This document shows positions 9,686 to 16,503 of a stretch of DNA of 64,000 bases, in pieces. The stretch's first letter is position 1. Every line of letters starts with the position of its first letter. The stretch is taken from assembly GCF_009725165.1 (NCBI RefSeq), contig NZ_WNZW01000007.1, forward strand, positions 1 through 64,000, given 5' to 3'. Under the pieces are notes generated by a model. That model searched no databases. It was not told where the DNA came from and saw only the letters and a program-made list of their open reading frames with translations. The position numbers and the translations under genes are program-made. Origin of the DNA: Paenibacillus woosongensis. GTDB lineage: Bacteria > Bacillota > Bacilli > Paenibacillales > Paenibacillaceae.

Positions 9686-9973
9686 TTACTCCAGAACGGC
9701 TGGCACCTTGAACTGCCCATCCTCTTCCTCAGGAGCATTGCGGAATACTTGCTCTTGCGTCAAGCTGTCCTGGACGACATCATCACGCATGACATTGCTG
9801 AGGCGCAGCACGTGAGTCGTCGGCTCGACGCCCTCCGTATCCAGCTCGTTCAGCTTCTCCGCATATTGTAAAATAGCGTTCAACTGTTCTGTGAACATAT
9901 CCCGCTCTTCATCCGTTAAATTCAAACGGGCCAGCTTGGCCACATGTTCAACATCTTTAGTCTCGATGCTCAT
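9686..9973 (-). CDS. gatC: Asp/Glu-tRNA amidotransferase subunit C
   Basis: A 95-residue subunit that wraps around GatA and stabilises the GatAB interface. The N-terminus [19 protein letters not shown] is typical of GatC, and the conserved region [17 protein letters not shown] follows. First gene of gatCAB, with GAGGAGG before its ATG. Confidence 0.95.
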   Translation of the reverse strand: MSIETKDVEHVAKLARLNLTDEERDMFTEQLNAILQYAEKLNELDTEGVEPTTHVLRLSNVMRDDVVQDSLTQEQVFRNAPEEEDGQFKVPAVLE

Positions 9974-10131
9974 ACTGTAATCCTCCTCGTACCTTCCCTG
10001 ACGGGACTTGATTTGTCCATTCTAACATGTCCGCATAGATGATTAAAATTATATTGTAGATTATCCGACAATTCAATCGGTTAACGCGAAGCATGAATAA
10101 ACTCAAACAGCGGCCGCAAAGCACAACAAAA

Positions 10132-10164
10132 CTCAAAAAAGACCGGCATAGCCGGCCTTTTTCT
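10132..10164 (-). terminator. Intrinsic terminator
   Basis: Minus-strand stem GGCCGGC-TAT-GCCGGTC (one G-U pair) is followed by TTTTTT, immediately after the stop of the 127-residue gene. Confidence 0.85.
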
Positions 10165-10548
10165 CTAAATCCAAGCTCGCAAATTCACCTGTTTGATGAA
10201 TTCCGCCTGAGACATAACTTCCTTTGTTGGTTCTTCTTGCTCCTCCGCTTGAGAATCTTCTCCATTGATGATCTGATGAAACAGCTTCTCGTTGTACGTA
10301 GCCAGTGCGTAGTCGATCAACGCTTCCTGGGTGGTGCGCTCTACTTCTTGCTCAATCAGCCGCTCTTCAGATTCCACATCCTGGGATGGGACAAAATAAT
10401 TCCGCCCCGTCTTTGGAGACCGCACAACGTAATCAAACACATTGTCCGGATTACGGTCATAAGCAATAATATAGCCATATTCCCCAACAGGAAGATTCTG
10501 CTCAAAAGCATCGCCGACGATAACAACCTTCTCTCCCAATTGCAGCAT
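10165..10548 (-). CDS. Conserved hypothetical protein, KOW/SH3-like N-terminus
   Basis: 127 residues, no signal or membrane segment. The first 60 residues have beta-strand character with GEYGYIIAYDRNPDNVFDYVV and look like a small SH3/KOW-type barrel. The rest is acidic and helical (EERLIEQEVERTTQEALIDYALATYNEKLF). I do not recognise a named family. It is monocistronic with its own terminator, between gatCAB and the sigY-type operon, both also leftward. Confidence 0.6.
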   Translation of the reverse strand: MLQLGEKVVIVGDAFEQNLPVGEYGYIIAYDRNPDNVFDYVVRSPKTGRNYFVPSQDVESEERLIEQEVERTTQEALIDYALATYNEKLFHQIINGEDSQAEEQEEPTKEVMSQAEFIKQVNLRAWI

Positions 10549-10666
10549 CGTCTACCTCCCTGATATTTACTCTCAGTTATTTTACTATCCTACTAAAAAT
10601 AAGCGAGATTGGTCAAGCGTTTCAAGGATTTAATAGACTTCCGCGGCAAATTGTGAAATTCAAGCT

Positions 10667-11452
10667 TCAGTCTCCTCTAAGATCAGGTATGGATTGCCGG
10701 CGCAGACTCCATACAGCACAAATTATGCAAAGAAGGCTTAGTAATGCGGTCACTATACTAGGGGAAATTGCCGGTTTAAGCGGCGAAGCCCCGAATGCGG
10801 CAGTCCCTTCCACGAGCAATCGGCCCGGACTCCAGGAAAACCAAGCGGGGGCTAGGCTATATCCTAGCGATAGCGCGCCCATGAGCAGCAGCGAAATCAC
10901 GGCGGCTGCGCTGCCTCGCATTAAAGTGCTAAGCAGTACGGTCAAGGATACCGCAAACGTCAGCCACAGAATATAGAGCCCTCCGGCAATCAATCCCTGC
11001 CGCCAGGACACCGGACCAAGCAGCAGCACGGTATAATACCAGGAAGCCGCGTAACTTGCCGTAAAGGAGAGAAGCATCAGAGTCATCTGCCCAGCCCACT
11101 TCGCAGAAATGAAGGAAGCCGAGCTTACGGGCCGGACAAGCACCAAGGCAGCAGTTCCCCCGTAACGCTCGCCGGCTACAACCTGCATTCCGGCAATAAC
11201 CAGAATAAGCACACCAATCGTGCTGTACTGTCCAAGCACGCCCGCCATTACCTCGGCAGATCCGGGAATCGGCAAGCCAGCAATCAGTTCCTCGGGCATG
11301 CTGCCTGAAGCAGCCAATATCTCCGGCAAGTAATACGAAGTGACCGGCTGCATGACGACGAGCAGCATCAGTACGACGGGAACCCACAGCAGCTGATAGC
11401 TGCGAGCCATGCCGAGCAGTTCCTTGCGATATATTAACCACGCCTGCCTCAT
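10667..11452 (-). CDS. yxlG: ABC-2 type permease, YxlG-like
   Basis: A 261-residue membrane protein with about six helices and an ABC-2 export permease pattern (start MRQAWLIYRKELLGMARS, central GMQVVAGERYGGT). It overlaps the ATPase gene by 4 nt (ATGA). Last gene of an operon with the order of B. subtilis sigY-yxlC-yxlD-yxlE-yxlF-yxlG, so it probably forms an exporter with the YxlF-like ATPase. The transported substrate is unknown. Confidence 0.8.
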   Translation of the reverse strand: MRQAWLIYRKELLGMARSYQLLWVPVVLMLLVVMQPVTSYYLPEILAASGSMPEELIAGLPIPGSAEVMAGVLGQYSTIGVLILVIAGMQVVAGERYGGTAALVLVRPVSSASFISAKWAGQMTLMLLSFTASYAASWYYTVLLLGPVSWRQGLIAGGLYILWLTFAVSLTVLLSTLMRGSAAAVISLLLMGALSLGYSLAPAWFSWSPGRLLVEGTAAFGASPLKPAISPSIVTALLSLLCIICAVWSLRRQSIPDLRGD

Positions 11453-12366
11453 GCTGTCACCACCTTCATGAACATCTCTTCCAGCGAGGTTGCTCCCGTT
11501 TCAAAGTTTAGCAAGGGAATATTCCGCGAAACGACTTCGCCCAAAATAAGACGTCTGGCATCCTCCATATTGTTGACCGTTAACTGGGCAGTGCTGCCTT
11601 GAATCTGCGCATTCTGGACAAACGGCCGGCTCCGGAGCGACTGGAGCCATTCATTTGCGGCATTATTCCGCTCTACCTGAATGATAAGCTGCGGTTTGCG
11701 ATATTTATCGGCAAGCACCTGCAGCTCTCCATTCTCCACGATCTCTCCGTCCCGCATCATCATGATCCGGTCACAGACCTCCTCTGCGTCAGGCAGCACA
11801 TGCGTCGAGAATAAGATTGTCGTCTCCGTCCGGAGCGACTGCAGCAAATTCATGACCTCGCGGCGACCGATCGGATCAAGCGCGGATACCGGCTCATCGA
11901 GCAGCAGCAGCTGCGGCTGATGGACCAGCGCCTGGGCCAAGCCAAGCCGCTGCTTCATTCCCCCGGAATATCCCGCGATCCGCCGTTTTGCCGCCTGGTG
12001 CAAACCGACCCGCTCCAGCACCGCGAGCGTCCGCTTCCGGGCATCTTGGCGGCTCAGACCGCTTAAGCCTGCTGCATACATTACGAATTCCTCCCCGGTC
12101 ATCCAGCCGTAAAATGCAGGATGCTGCGGCAGGTATCCGATCAACGAGCGGTATTCCCCGCTGGAGTGCAGCCGTCCCTGAACGGCAATCCTTCCCTCGG
12201 ACGGTGAGATCAATCCGGCAATCATGCGCATCGTCGTCGTCTTGCCGGCTCCGTTCGGCCCGAGCAGCGCGGTGCAGCTTCCGCGTTCCAGTTGAAAGGA
12301 AATCCCTTTGACCGGAATGCGCGAACCGAACTTCTTTGTCAATTGGTCAACTTGAAGAAATGACAT
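11449..12366 (-). CDS. yxlF: ABC transporter ATPase, YxlF-like
   Basis: 305 residues with all nucleotide-binding motifs: Walker A GPNGAGKTTT (about 35-44), Q-loop GYLPQHPAFYGW, signature YSGGMKQRLGLAQAL, Walker B LLLLDEPVSALDPIGR and switch FSTHVLPDAEEVCD. The C-terminal 80 residues form the usual DrrA/NatA-like accessory domain. Partner of the overlapping YxlG-like permease. In B. subtilis the ABC pair belongs to the SigY operon. Confidence 0.9.
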   Translation of the reverse strand: MSFLQVDQLTKKFGSRIPVKGISFQLERGSCTALLGPNGAGKTTTMRMIAGLISPSEGRIAVQGRLHSSGEYRSLIGYLPQHPAFYGWMTGEEFVMYAAGLSGLSRQDARKRTLAVLERVGLHQAAKRRIAGYSGGMKQRLGLAQALVHQPQLLLLDEPVSALDPIGRREVMNLLQSLRTETTILFSTHVLPDAEEVCDRIMMMRDGEIVENGELQVLADKYRKPQLIIQVERNNAANEWLQSLRSRPFVQNAQIQGSTAQLTVNNMEDARRLILGEVVSRNIPLLNFETGATSLEEMFMKVVTA

Positions 12367-12561
12367 CTAGGTCTCCTTCCTTCCGAGTATAAAATAAACG
12401 ATGCTTCCGATCATATTTCCGAAAATAATGACCAGAGCCCAGATCCATTTTGTCCCCCGTACCGTTTGTGCCCTGAGCAGTGAAAGCAGGGCCGTAATCA
12501 TTAGAATGAGCTGCAGCGCGATAACGGGTGCAAGCAAACCCCAATTGATATCGATATCCAT
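12367..12561 (-). CDS. yxlE: YxlE-like PLDc_N membrane protein
   Basis: 64 residues from ATG 12561, two transmembrane helices, and the PLDc N-terminal-type signature TKWIWALVIIFGNMIGSIVYFILGR. B. subtilis YxlE has this form and, with YxlD, limits SigY activity, so the same negative role is inferred. It abuts the ATPase start and lies 4 nt after the YxlD-like gene. Confidence 0.75.
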   Translation of the reverse strand: MDIDINWGLLAPVIALQLILMITALLSLLRAQTVRGTKWIWALVIIFGNMIGSIVYFILGRKET

Positions 12562-12565
12562 ATTT

Positions 12566-12805
12566 CTATTCCCCCGTATTCCTTTTGGCTTTGCGATAAT
12601 CGCCCCACACGACAACAAGCAAATATACAATCAGCGGGCTGGGAAGATTGACAACCCCCCATAACCCCCAGAACCAGGCTTTTCTCCCCCGTTTGCGGGC
12701 ATCGATAAACATCCACGTTCCTTGAACCAGCAGCAGCAGGGCAGATAACACGAACACCCACCACGGAGGCAGCGGCTCAGATGTAACGATTAACGACCAG
12801 TTCAT
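12566..12805 (-). CDS. yxlD: YxlD-like small membrane protein
   Basis: 79 residues with two hydrophobic helices (about 13-35 and 45-68) and an intervening basic loop, FIDARKRGRKAWFWGLWG. Its position between the DUF5345 gene and the PLDc_N gene matches YxlD, part of the SigY-inhibiting set in B. subtilis. It overlaps the preceding gene by 4 nt. Confidence 0.65.
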   Translation of the reverse strand: MNWSLIVTSEPLPPWWVFVLSALLLLVQGTWMFIDARKRGRKAWFWGLWGVVNLPSPLIVYLLVVVWGDYRKAKRNTGE

Positions 12806-13137
12806 TCCGCCCGCCCCCTTCTGGCTGGACGCAGCGCCACGGCAACCACTACCGCCGCGATGACTCCAAAGCCTTGAAGCAGCCCATAGATGACCGGCGT
12901 CGACAGCGCGAACAGAAACCCGCCGCTAATCATCAGCAGGGCGACGAGACAGAACAGCATTACTTCCCATCTTTTCATCCAGGTCATGGTGCGCCAGCGC
13001 TCTTTCACAATCAGCTCCCAAGATTCCGCTGAAGGCCCGCGCTTCTCGGGAACAACGCGGTCCAGCGTCTGCAAGTCCTTTAGCAGCTCATGAATAAGCT
13101 CGTCCTCGAACTCCCGGTCTTGTCCATTATGATTCAT
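12802..13137 (-). CDS. yxlC: YxlC-like protein (DUF5345), putative SigY regulator
   Basis: 111 residues: a soluble acidic N-terminal half (DREFEDELIHELLKDLQTLD) followed by two transmembrane helices (about 57-78 and 82-103). A short cytosolic domain next to membrane helices, encoded right after the sigma gene with an 11-nt overlap, fits a membrane-tethered anti-sigma partner, as proposed for YxlC. The sequence does not show binding to the sigma factor. Confidence 0.7.
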   Translation of the reverse strand: MNHNGQDREFEDELIHELLKDLQTLDRVVPEKRGPSAESWELIVKERWRTMTWMKRWEVMLFCLVALLMISGGFLFALSTPVIYGLLQGFGVIAAVVVAVALRPARRGRAE

Positions 13138-13657
13138 GGGGATTCAACTCCTTTCGCAATTCTCGCAATCCATAAGCGACTCGGGATTTGACCGTCCCTG
13201 CGGGAATATTCAGCATGCTTCCGATTTCATCATAGCTATATCCGTAATAATGCTTCAGCAGGATAGCGATCCGGTGCTCCGCAGACAGCCTGGAGAGCAT
13301 CTCAAGCAAATCGCTCCATTCCTCCTGATTGGCCTCGAAATGCCATTTCAGCCGATCGGGTCGGCCTTCCTGCTCCAGCCACTGCCTTTCCCTCTTACGG
13401 CGGCGGGTCACATCGATGAACAACCGCGTCGCGATCGTCATCAGCCATGAGGAGAAAGCAGAGGTCCCATCGTATCTCTGTATATTTTCCATGCATTTCA
13501 GCATCGTGTCCTGGGTCAAATCCTCGGCCGTTTTAGGCTCCATGGTTACCTTCACCAAATATTTATACACATACGAATAATGATGTTGTATTAGTGAGGC
13601 GAGAGCGGCGGCATCTCCTTGTTTAGCACGTTTGATCCATTCCCTCTCCTGAGGCAT
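13127..13657 (-). CDS. sigY: ECF RNA polymerase sigma factor, SigY-like
   Basis: 176 residues from ATG 13657 (AAGGGGTG upstream). Region 2 is about 8-75 (HHYSYVYKYL, EDLTQDTMLKCMENI, SSWLMTIATRLFIDVTRRRKR). Region 4 is about 115-170, with the helix-turn-helix YSYDEIGSMLNIPAGTVKSRV. The gene heads the yxlCDEFG-like set, and an ECF-style promoter lies 33 nt upstream, so autoregulation is likely. The SigY name rests on operon order more than on identity. Confidence 0.85.
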   Translation of the reverse strand: MPQEREWIKRAKQGDAAALASLIQHHYSYVYKYLVKVTMEPKTAEDLTQDTMLKCMENIQRYDGTSAFSSWLMTIATRLFIDVTRRRKRERQWLEQEGRPDRLKWHFEANQEEWSDLLEMLSRLSAEHRIAILLKHYYGYSYDEIGSMLNIPAGTVKSRVAYGLRELRKELNPHES

Positions 13658-13689
13658 CGCGTCACCCCTTTTGTCGATAACACCTATAA

Positions 13690-13715
13690 TACGCCCAGGC
13701 GGCACAAATCGTTCA
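13690..13715 (-). promoter_or_regulatory. ECF-type promoter of the sigY-like operon
   Basis: Minus strand TGAACG (13710-13715), 16-nt spacer, CGTA (13690-13693). ECF promoters usually have an AAC-containing -35 and a CGT-containing -10. As I recall, B. subtilis SigY recognises TGAACG with CGTC, one base different here. Its position just upstream of the sigma gene supports autoregulation. Confidence 0.65.
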
Positions 13716-13739
13716 ATCCTGACAATAAAAAAATGATTT

Positions 13740-13787
13740 CCAAAAAAATAGAGCTAAATGATGGTATACCGCACCTCTCATTCAGCT
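13740..13787 (-). terminator. Terminator of the 65-residue gene
   Basis: Arms AGCTGAATGA and TCATTTAGCT on the minus strand (10 bp, one G-U pair, 16-nt loop) precede CTATTTTTTT. It separates the small gene from the sigY promoter. Confidence 0.6.
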
Positions 13788-13800
13788 CCTCCGAGCATGG

Positions 13801-13998
13801 CTATTCATATCGTTCCTTGCGTATTTGCCTCAGCTTATGATGCCAAGGCTGGTTAATCAGCCCCGCAGCAATGACAACCTGGCGCCATGAACGGAAAATG
13901 TCGGATGCCGAAGACTCTGCTATCGCTATGTCCTCCTTATTCTTTCCCATTTCATAGCCAAAGCCTTCATCCGTAATATAGGATACACTGCGCTTCAC
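13801..13998 (-). CDS. Small hypothetical protein (65 residues)
   Basis: Starts at GTG 13998 behind AAGGAG with 8-nt spacing. A longer in-frame reading exists upstream but has no ribosome site. The peptide is soluble and C-terminally basic, with DIFRSWRQVVIAAGLINQPW as its most structured part. I know no family. The good ribosome site and following terminator are the main support. Confidence 0.45.
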   Translation of the reverse strand: MKRSVSYITDEGFGYEMGKNKEDIAIAESSASDIFRSWRQVVIAAGLINQPWHHKLRQIRKERYE

Positions 13999-14221
13999 CT
14001 TGCCCTCTCCTTCCTGATTCTGCCGGCTCGCCTGCTTCTCTGCATTGCTGCACAACCCGAAAAAGACAAAAAAAGAACGCAAACCGGGACTTATTCCACA
14101 GCTTGCGTGCTTCGCAAAGGTTACAAACATTTAATTAATATACATCCTAGCAAAGGAATGTAGTTTTGTCTAGTATTTTTGTACTTTTTGTAGCAAATTC
14201 TCACTAATTTGCGTCACCTGG

Positions 14222-14848
14222 TCAGGAAACGTACGGATTATTGGCTTTTTCGAACCCAATCGTCGTTTTTGGACCATGACCTGGATATACCGTCACCTCG
14301 TCCGGCAGACGGTACAGCTTGCCGCGGATGGAATTATACAGGTCGGCCTCCCGGCCTCCCGGCAAATCCGTGCGGCCTACGCTCATGCGAAACAGCACAT
14401 CTCCGGAGAAAAGGTCGTTTCCGCACAGGAAGCTGACGCTTCCCGGAGAATGACCTGGCGTATGGAATACAGTAAACTCATGACCGATCAACTTCAGCTT
14501 CTGACCCTCGGCAAGCTCATACTCTGCGGCATCACTCTGGATGGGCGGCGATACCTCGGCCCAGCGAAGTGAACCGTTAAGCGCCGGCGTTGTGAGCCAA
14601 TCGCTTTCCAGAGAATGCAGGTAAACGGGGCACTGCTTCAAGCGGCGAATCTCATCCACTCCGCCGATATGGTCGAAATGGGCGTGCGTTAGCAGAATCG
14701 CTTCGATTTCAAGCCCTTCAATTCTGCGGATCAAGGGAGCAGGATTCATTCCGGGATCGACAATAATCGCTTTCCCTTCCTCTTCCCCGCGAATTAAATA
14801 AGCGTTGGTCTCCAGCGGTCCCAGGGAGAATGTCTCGATGTTCAGCAT
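14222..14848 (-). CDS. MBL-fold hydrolase, glyoxalase II-like (YqgX type)
   Basis: 208 residues. The metal-binding motif THAHFDH is at 54-60, with further ligands in FHTPGHSPGS, SGDVLF and YPGHGP. This short form without the glyoxalase II C-terminal helical domain resembles B. subtilis YqgX, a thiol-ester hydrolase of the bacillithiol-dependent methylglyoxal pathway; that assignment is inference. Its ATG lies one base after the thioredoxin-like stop, so translation is probably coupled. Confidence 0.85.
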   Translation of the reverse strand: MLNIETFSLGPLETNAYLIRGEEEGKAIIVDPGMNPAPLIRRIEGLEIEAILLTHAHFDHIGGVDEIRRLKQCPVYLHSLESDWLTTPALNGSLRWAEVSPPIQSDAAEYELAEGQKLKLIGHEFTVFHTPGHSPGSVSFLCGNDLFSGDVLFRMSVGRTDLPGGREADLYNSIRGKLYRLPDEVTVYPGHGPKTTIGFEKANNPYVS

Positions 14849-14849
14849 T

Positions 14850-15416
14850 TTAAAATTTCGAGAGCAGCGCGCGCAGTTCAGATACGACCTTGCCGTTAAC
14901 TCCCGCTCCTTCTTCGTATTTCACGGCCATTTCCTTGCGAACAACGGCGATTTTCTCCTCATAGTCCGCTGCTTCACGATCCGGGTTCTCCTGCTTGAAA
15001 CGGATCATCAGCTCCTGTACGTCAGCCGGGCGCGGCCCCCAATGTCCATGCACATGCCCTTCCGCGTCCGCCACGATTACAATGGGAACGGCGCGGCCGC
15101 CCATGGTCAGAAAATGGTCCATGACGTCCTGATGCTCCTCCAGGATAAGGACTTCCGTAGGGATTCCCGCTGTCTCGAGTGCACGGATAATGACCGGGAC
15201 GCTGCGAATGACATCGCCGCACCAGTCTGCCGCAAGAATTAGCACGCGGAGATCATCCCGTTTCTGCAAGCCTTCAAAAAACACGCGGTCATCCTCGTTC
15301 ACCCATTTGAAGCCATCATAACCGGATTGGAACGCTTCTTGATTACGCTGCATTCCTTCCATGAATTGCTGCGGCGAAATGCCTTTGCCCAACTTAGCCT
15401 TTAAATTTACGCTCAT
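14850..15416 (-). CDS. Thioredoxin-like family protein
   Basis: 188 residues from ATG 15416 (AAGGAG upstream). A central thioredoxin fold carries ILAADWCGDV at about 58-67, followed by VPVIIRALE, and the cis-proline region RAVPIVIVAD near 106. The redox site is CGDV, so the second cysteine of a CxxC motif is missing. Such one-cysteine forms occur in this family, and disulfide reductase activity should not be assumed. Middle gene of a tight dedA-trx-MBL unit. Confidence 0.8.
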   Translation of the reverse strand: MSVNLKAKLGKGISPQQFMEGMQRNQEAFQSGYDGFKWVNEDDRVFFEGLQKRDDLRVLILAADWCGDVIRSVPVIIRALETAGIPTEVLILEEHQDVMDHFLTMGGRAVPIVIVADAEGHVHGHWGPRPADVQELMIRFKQENPDREAADYEEKIAVVRKEMAVKYEEGAGVNGKVVSELRALLSKF

Positions 15417-15417
15417 A

Positions 15418-16032
15418 TTACTTTTCTCCTTTCTTCTTGTTCGCTCCATACCATTTTACGATAAAATACCCGATCAAAAGCGCAAGAGCAACGAGCAGAA
15501 TCGGCATGATGTACGGCCCGGCCTTCTCATCAATCGCTTGCCACTGTTCTCCCAGCACCATGCCTAAGTAGACAAACAATATCGACCAAGGAATGACGGC
15601 AAGCGTCGTCAGCCATAGAAACTTGCTTACGGGCATTTTAGCCATGCCTGCCGGAATAGAAATGGCGTGCCTAACCACCGGGATAAAGCGGGCGGTAAAA
15701 ATAACGCCTGAGCCATACTTCAGAAACCATGCCTCGGATAAGTCGATATGTTTTTTTTGGATCAGAATGTACTTGCCATACCGTTCCAGAATCGGCCGGC
15801 CGCCATAGCGTCCAATCCAATATACGAACAACTGGGCGATGACGCCGCCGATAACGCCGAAGATGACTGCGCCGGTAAAGCTGATCCGCCCTGCATACAC
15901 GAGATACCCCCCGTATGCCAGCACGATTTCACTTGGGATGACCTCGATCATGAGCCCCAGCATAATGCCGAAATACCCAAGCTGCTGTATCCACTCAAAC
16001 AGTGCTCCGACTATATTTGACAACCATTCCAA
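15418..16032 (-). CDS. DedA family membrane protein
   Basis: 204 residues with about five hydrophobic segments. DedA hallmarks are the acidic E-x-x-P early motif (IEVIPSEIVLAYGGYL), the central G-R-x-G-G (IGRYGGRPILERYG) and FTARFIPVVRHAISIPAG. DedA proteins act in envelope homeostasis, including lipid-carrier recycling in related members. The likely start is TTG 16032 behind GAGGAGAGG at 7-nt spacing. The stop is one base from the next start. Confidence 0.9.
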   Translation of the reverse strand: MEWLSNIVGALFEWIQQLGYFGIMLGLMIEVIPSEIVLAYGGYLVYAGRISFTGAVIFGVIGGVIAQLFVYWIGRYGGRPILERYGKYILIQKKHIDLSEAWFLKYGSGVIFTARFIPVVRHAISIPAGMAKMPVSKFLWLTTLAVIPWSILFVYLGMVLGEQWQAIDEKAGPYIMPILLVALALLIGYFIVKWYGANKKKGEK

Positions 16033-16191
16033 TACTCGTCCTCTCCTCAAAATCTTCTTAATACCAAGTCTATTCTATCATAGCCTGAGACATGCCTTCT
16101 AGTTGGGTCAAGTGCGGCGGCCCGGGCTTGCAAACCCTTAGTGTCCCGCCCGAATCGGGGCGCATATGCTGTAACAAAGGAGGCGATCATT

Positions 16192-16503
16192 CTGAACAAG
16201 CTGCATGGCAAGCACCAAACCGCCCTCCCGACGCCGCGCAAAATCCGCCGTGGATGCAGCAAAGAGCTGTACCGAACAATCAAACGGCTCGGTGTATACA
16301 TTCCCGAGGATCTGCTCAAGGAAGGTGAAGCGCTGTACTATAAAAAGGTCATTGCCGACCTCCTCTGGATCGGCGAAAACAACAGCAACCGCAAGCTTCT
16401 GGCGGACTGGTGGGATAAGGAGGTCGGCCCCGAGCTCGCCGAGCTGTGGGGCCTGGATACCGAAGCGCTATGCAAGGCGTTCCGGGCTGCCTTCGGCGGC
16501 TAG
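16192..16503 (+). CDS. Conserved hypothetical protein with non-canonical start
   Basis: About 103 residues, soluble and rich in basic and aromatic residues (LPTPRKIRRGCSKELYRTI, LLWIGENNSNRKLLADWW). A strong AAAGGAGG at 16176-16183 has no ATG, GTG or TTG behind it. In frame only ATC 16186, ATT 16189 and CTG 16192 follow, and CTG has the best 8-nt spacing. The next possible start, GTG 16141, has no ribosome site. I remember similar proteins in Bacillales, sometimes loosely labelled dehydrogenase, but see no catalytic motif. The 3' end overlaps the convergent gene by 4 nt. Confidence 0.65.
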   Translation: MNKLHGKHQTALPTPRKIRRGCSKELYRTIKRLGVYIPEDLLKEGEALYYKKVIADLLWIGENNSNRKLLADWWDKEVGPELAELWGLDTEALCKAFRAAFGG

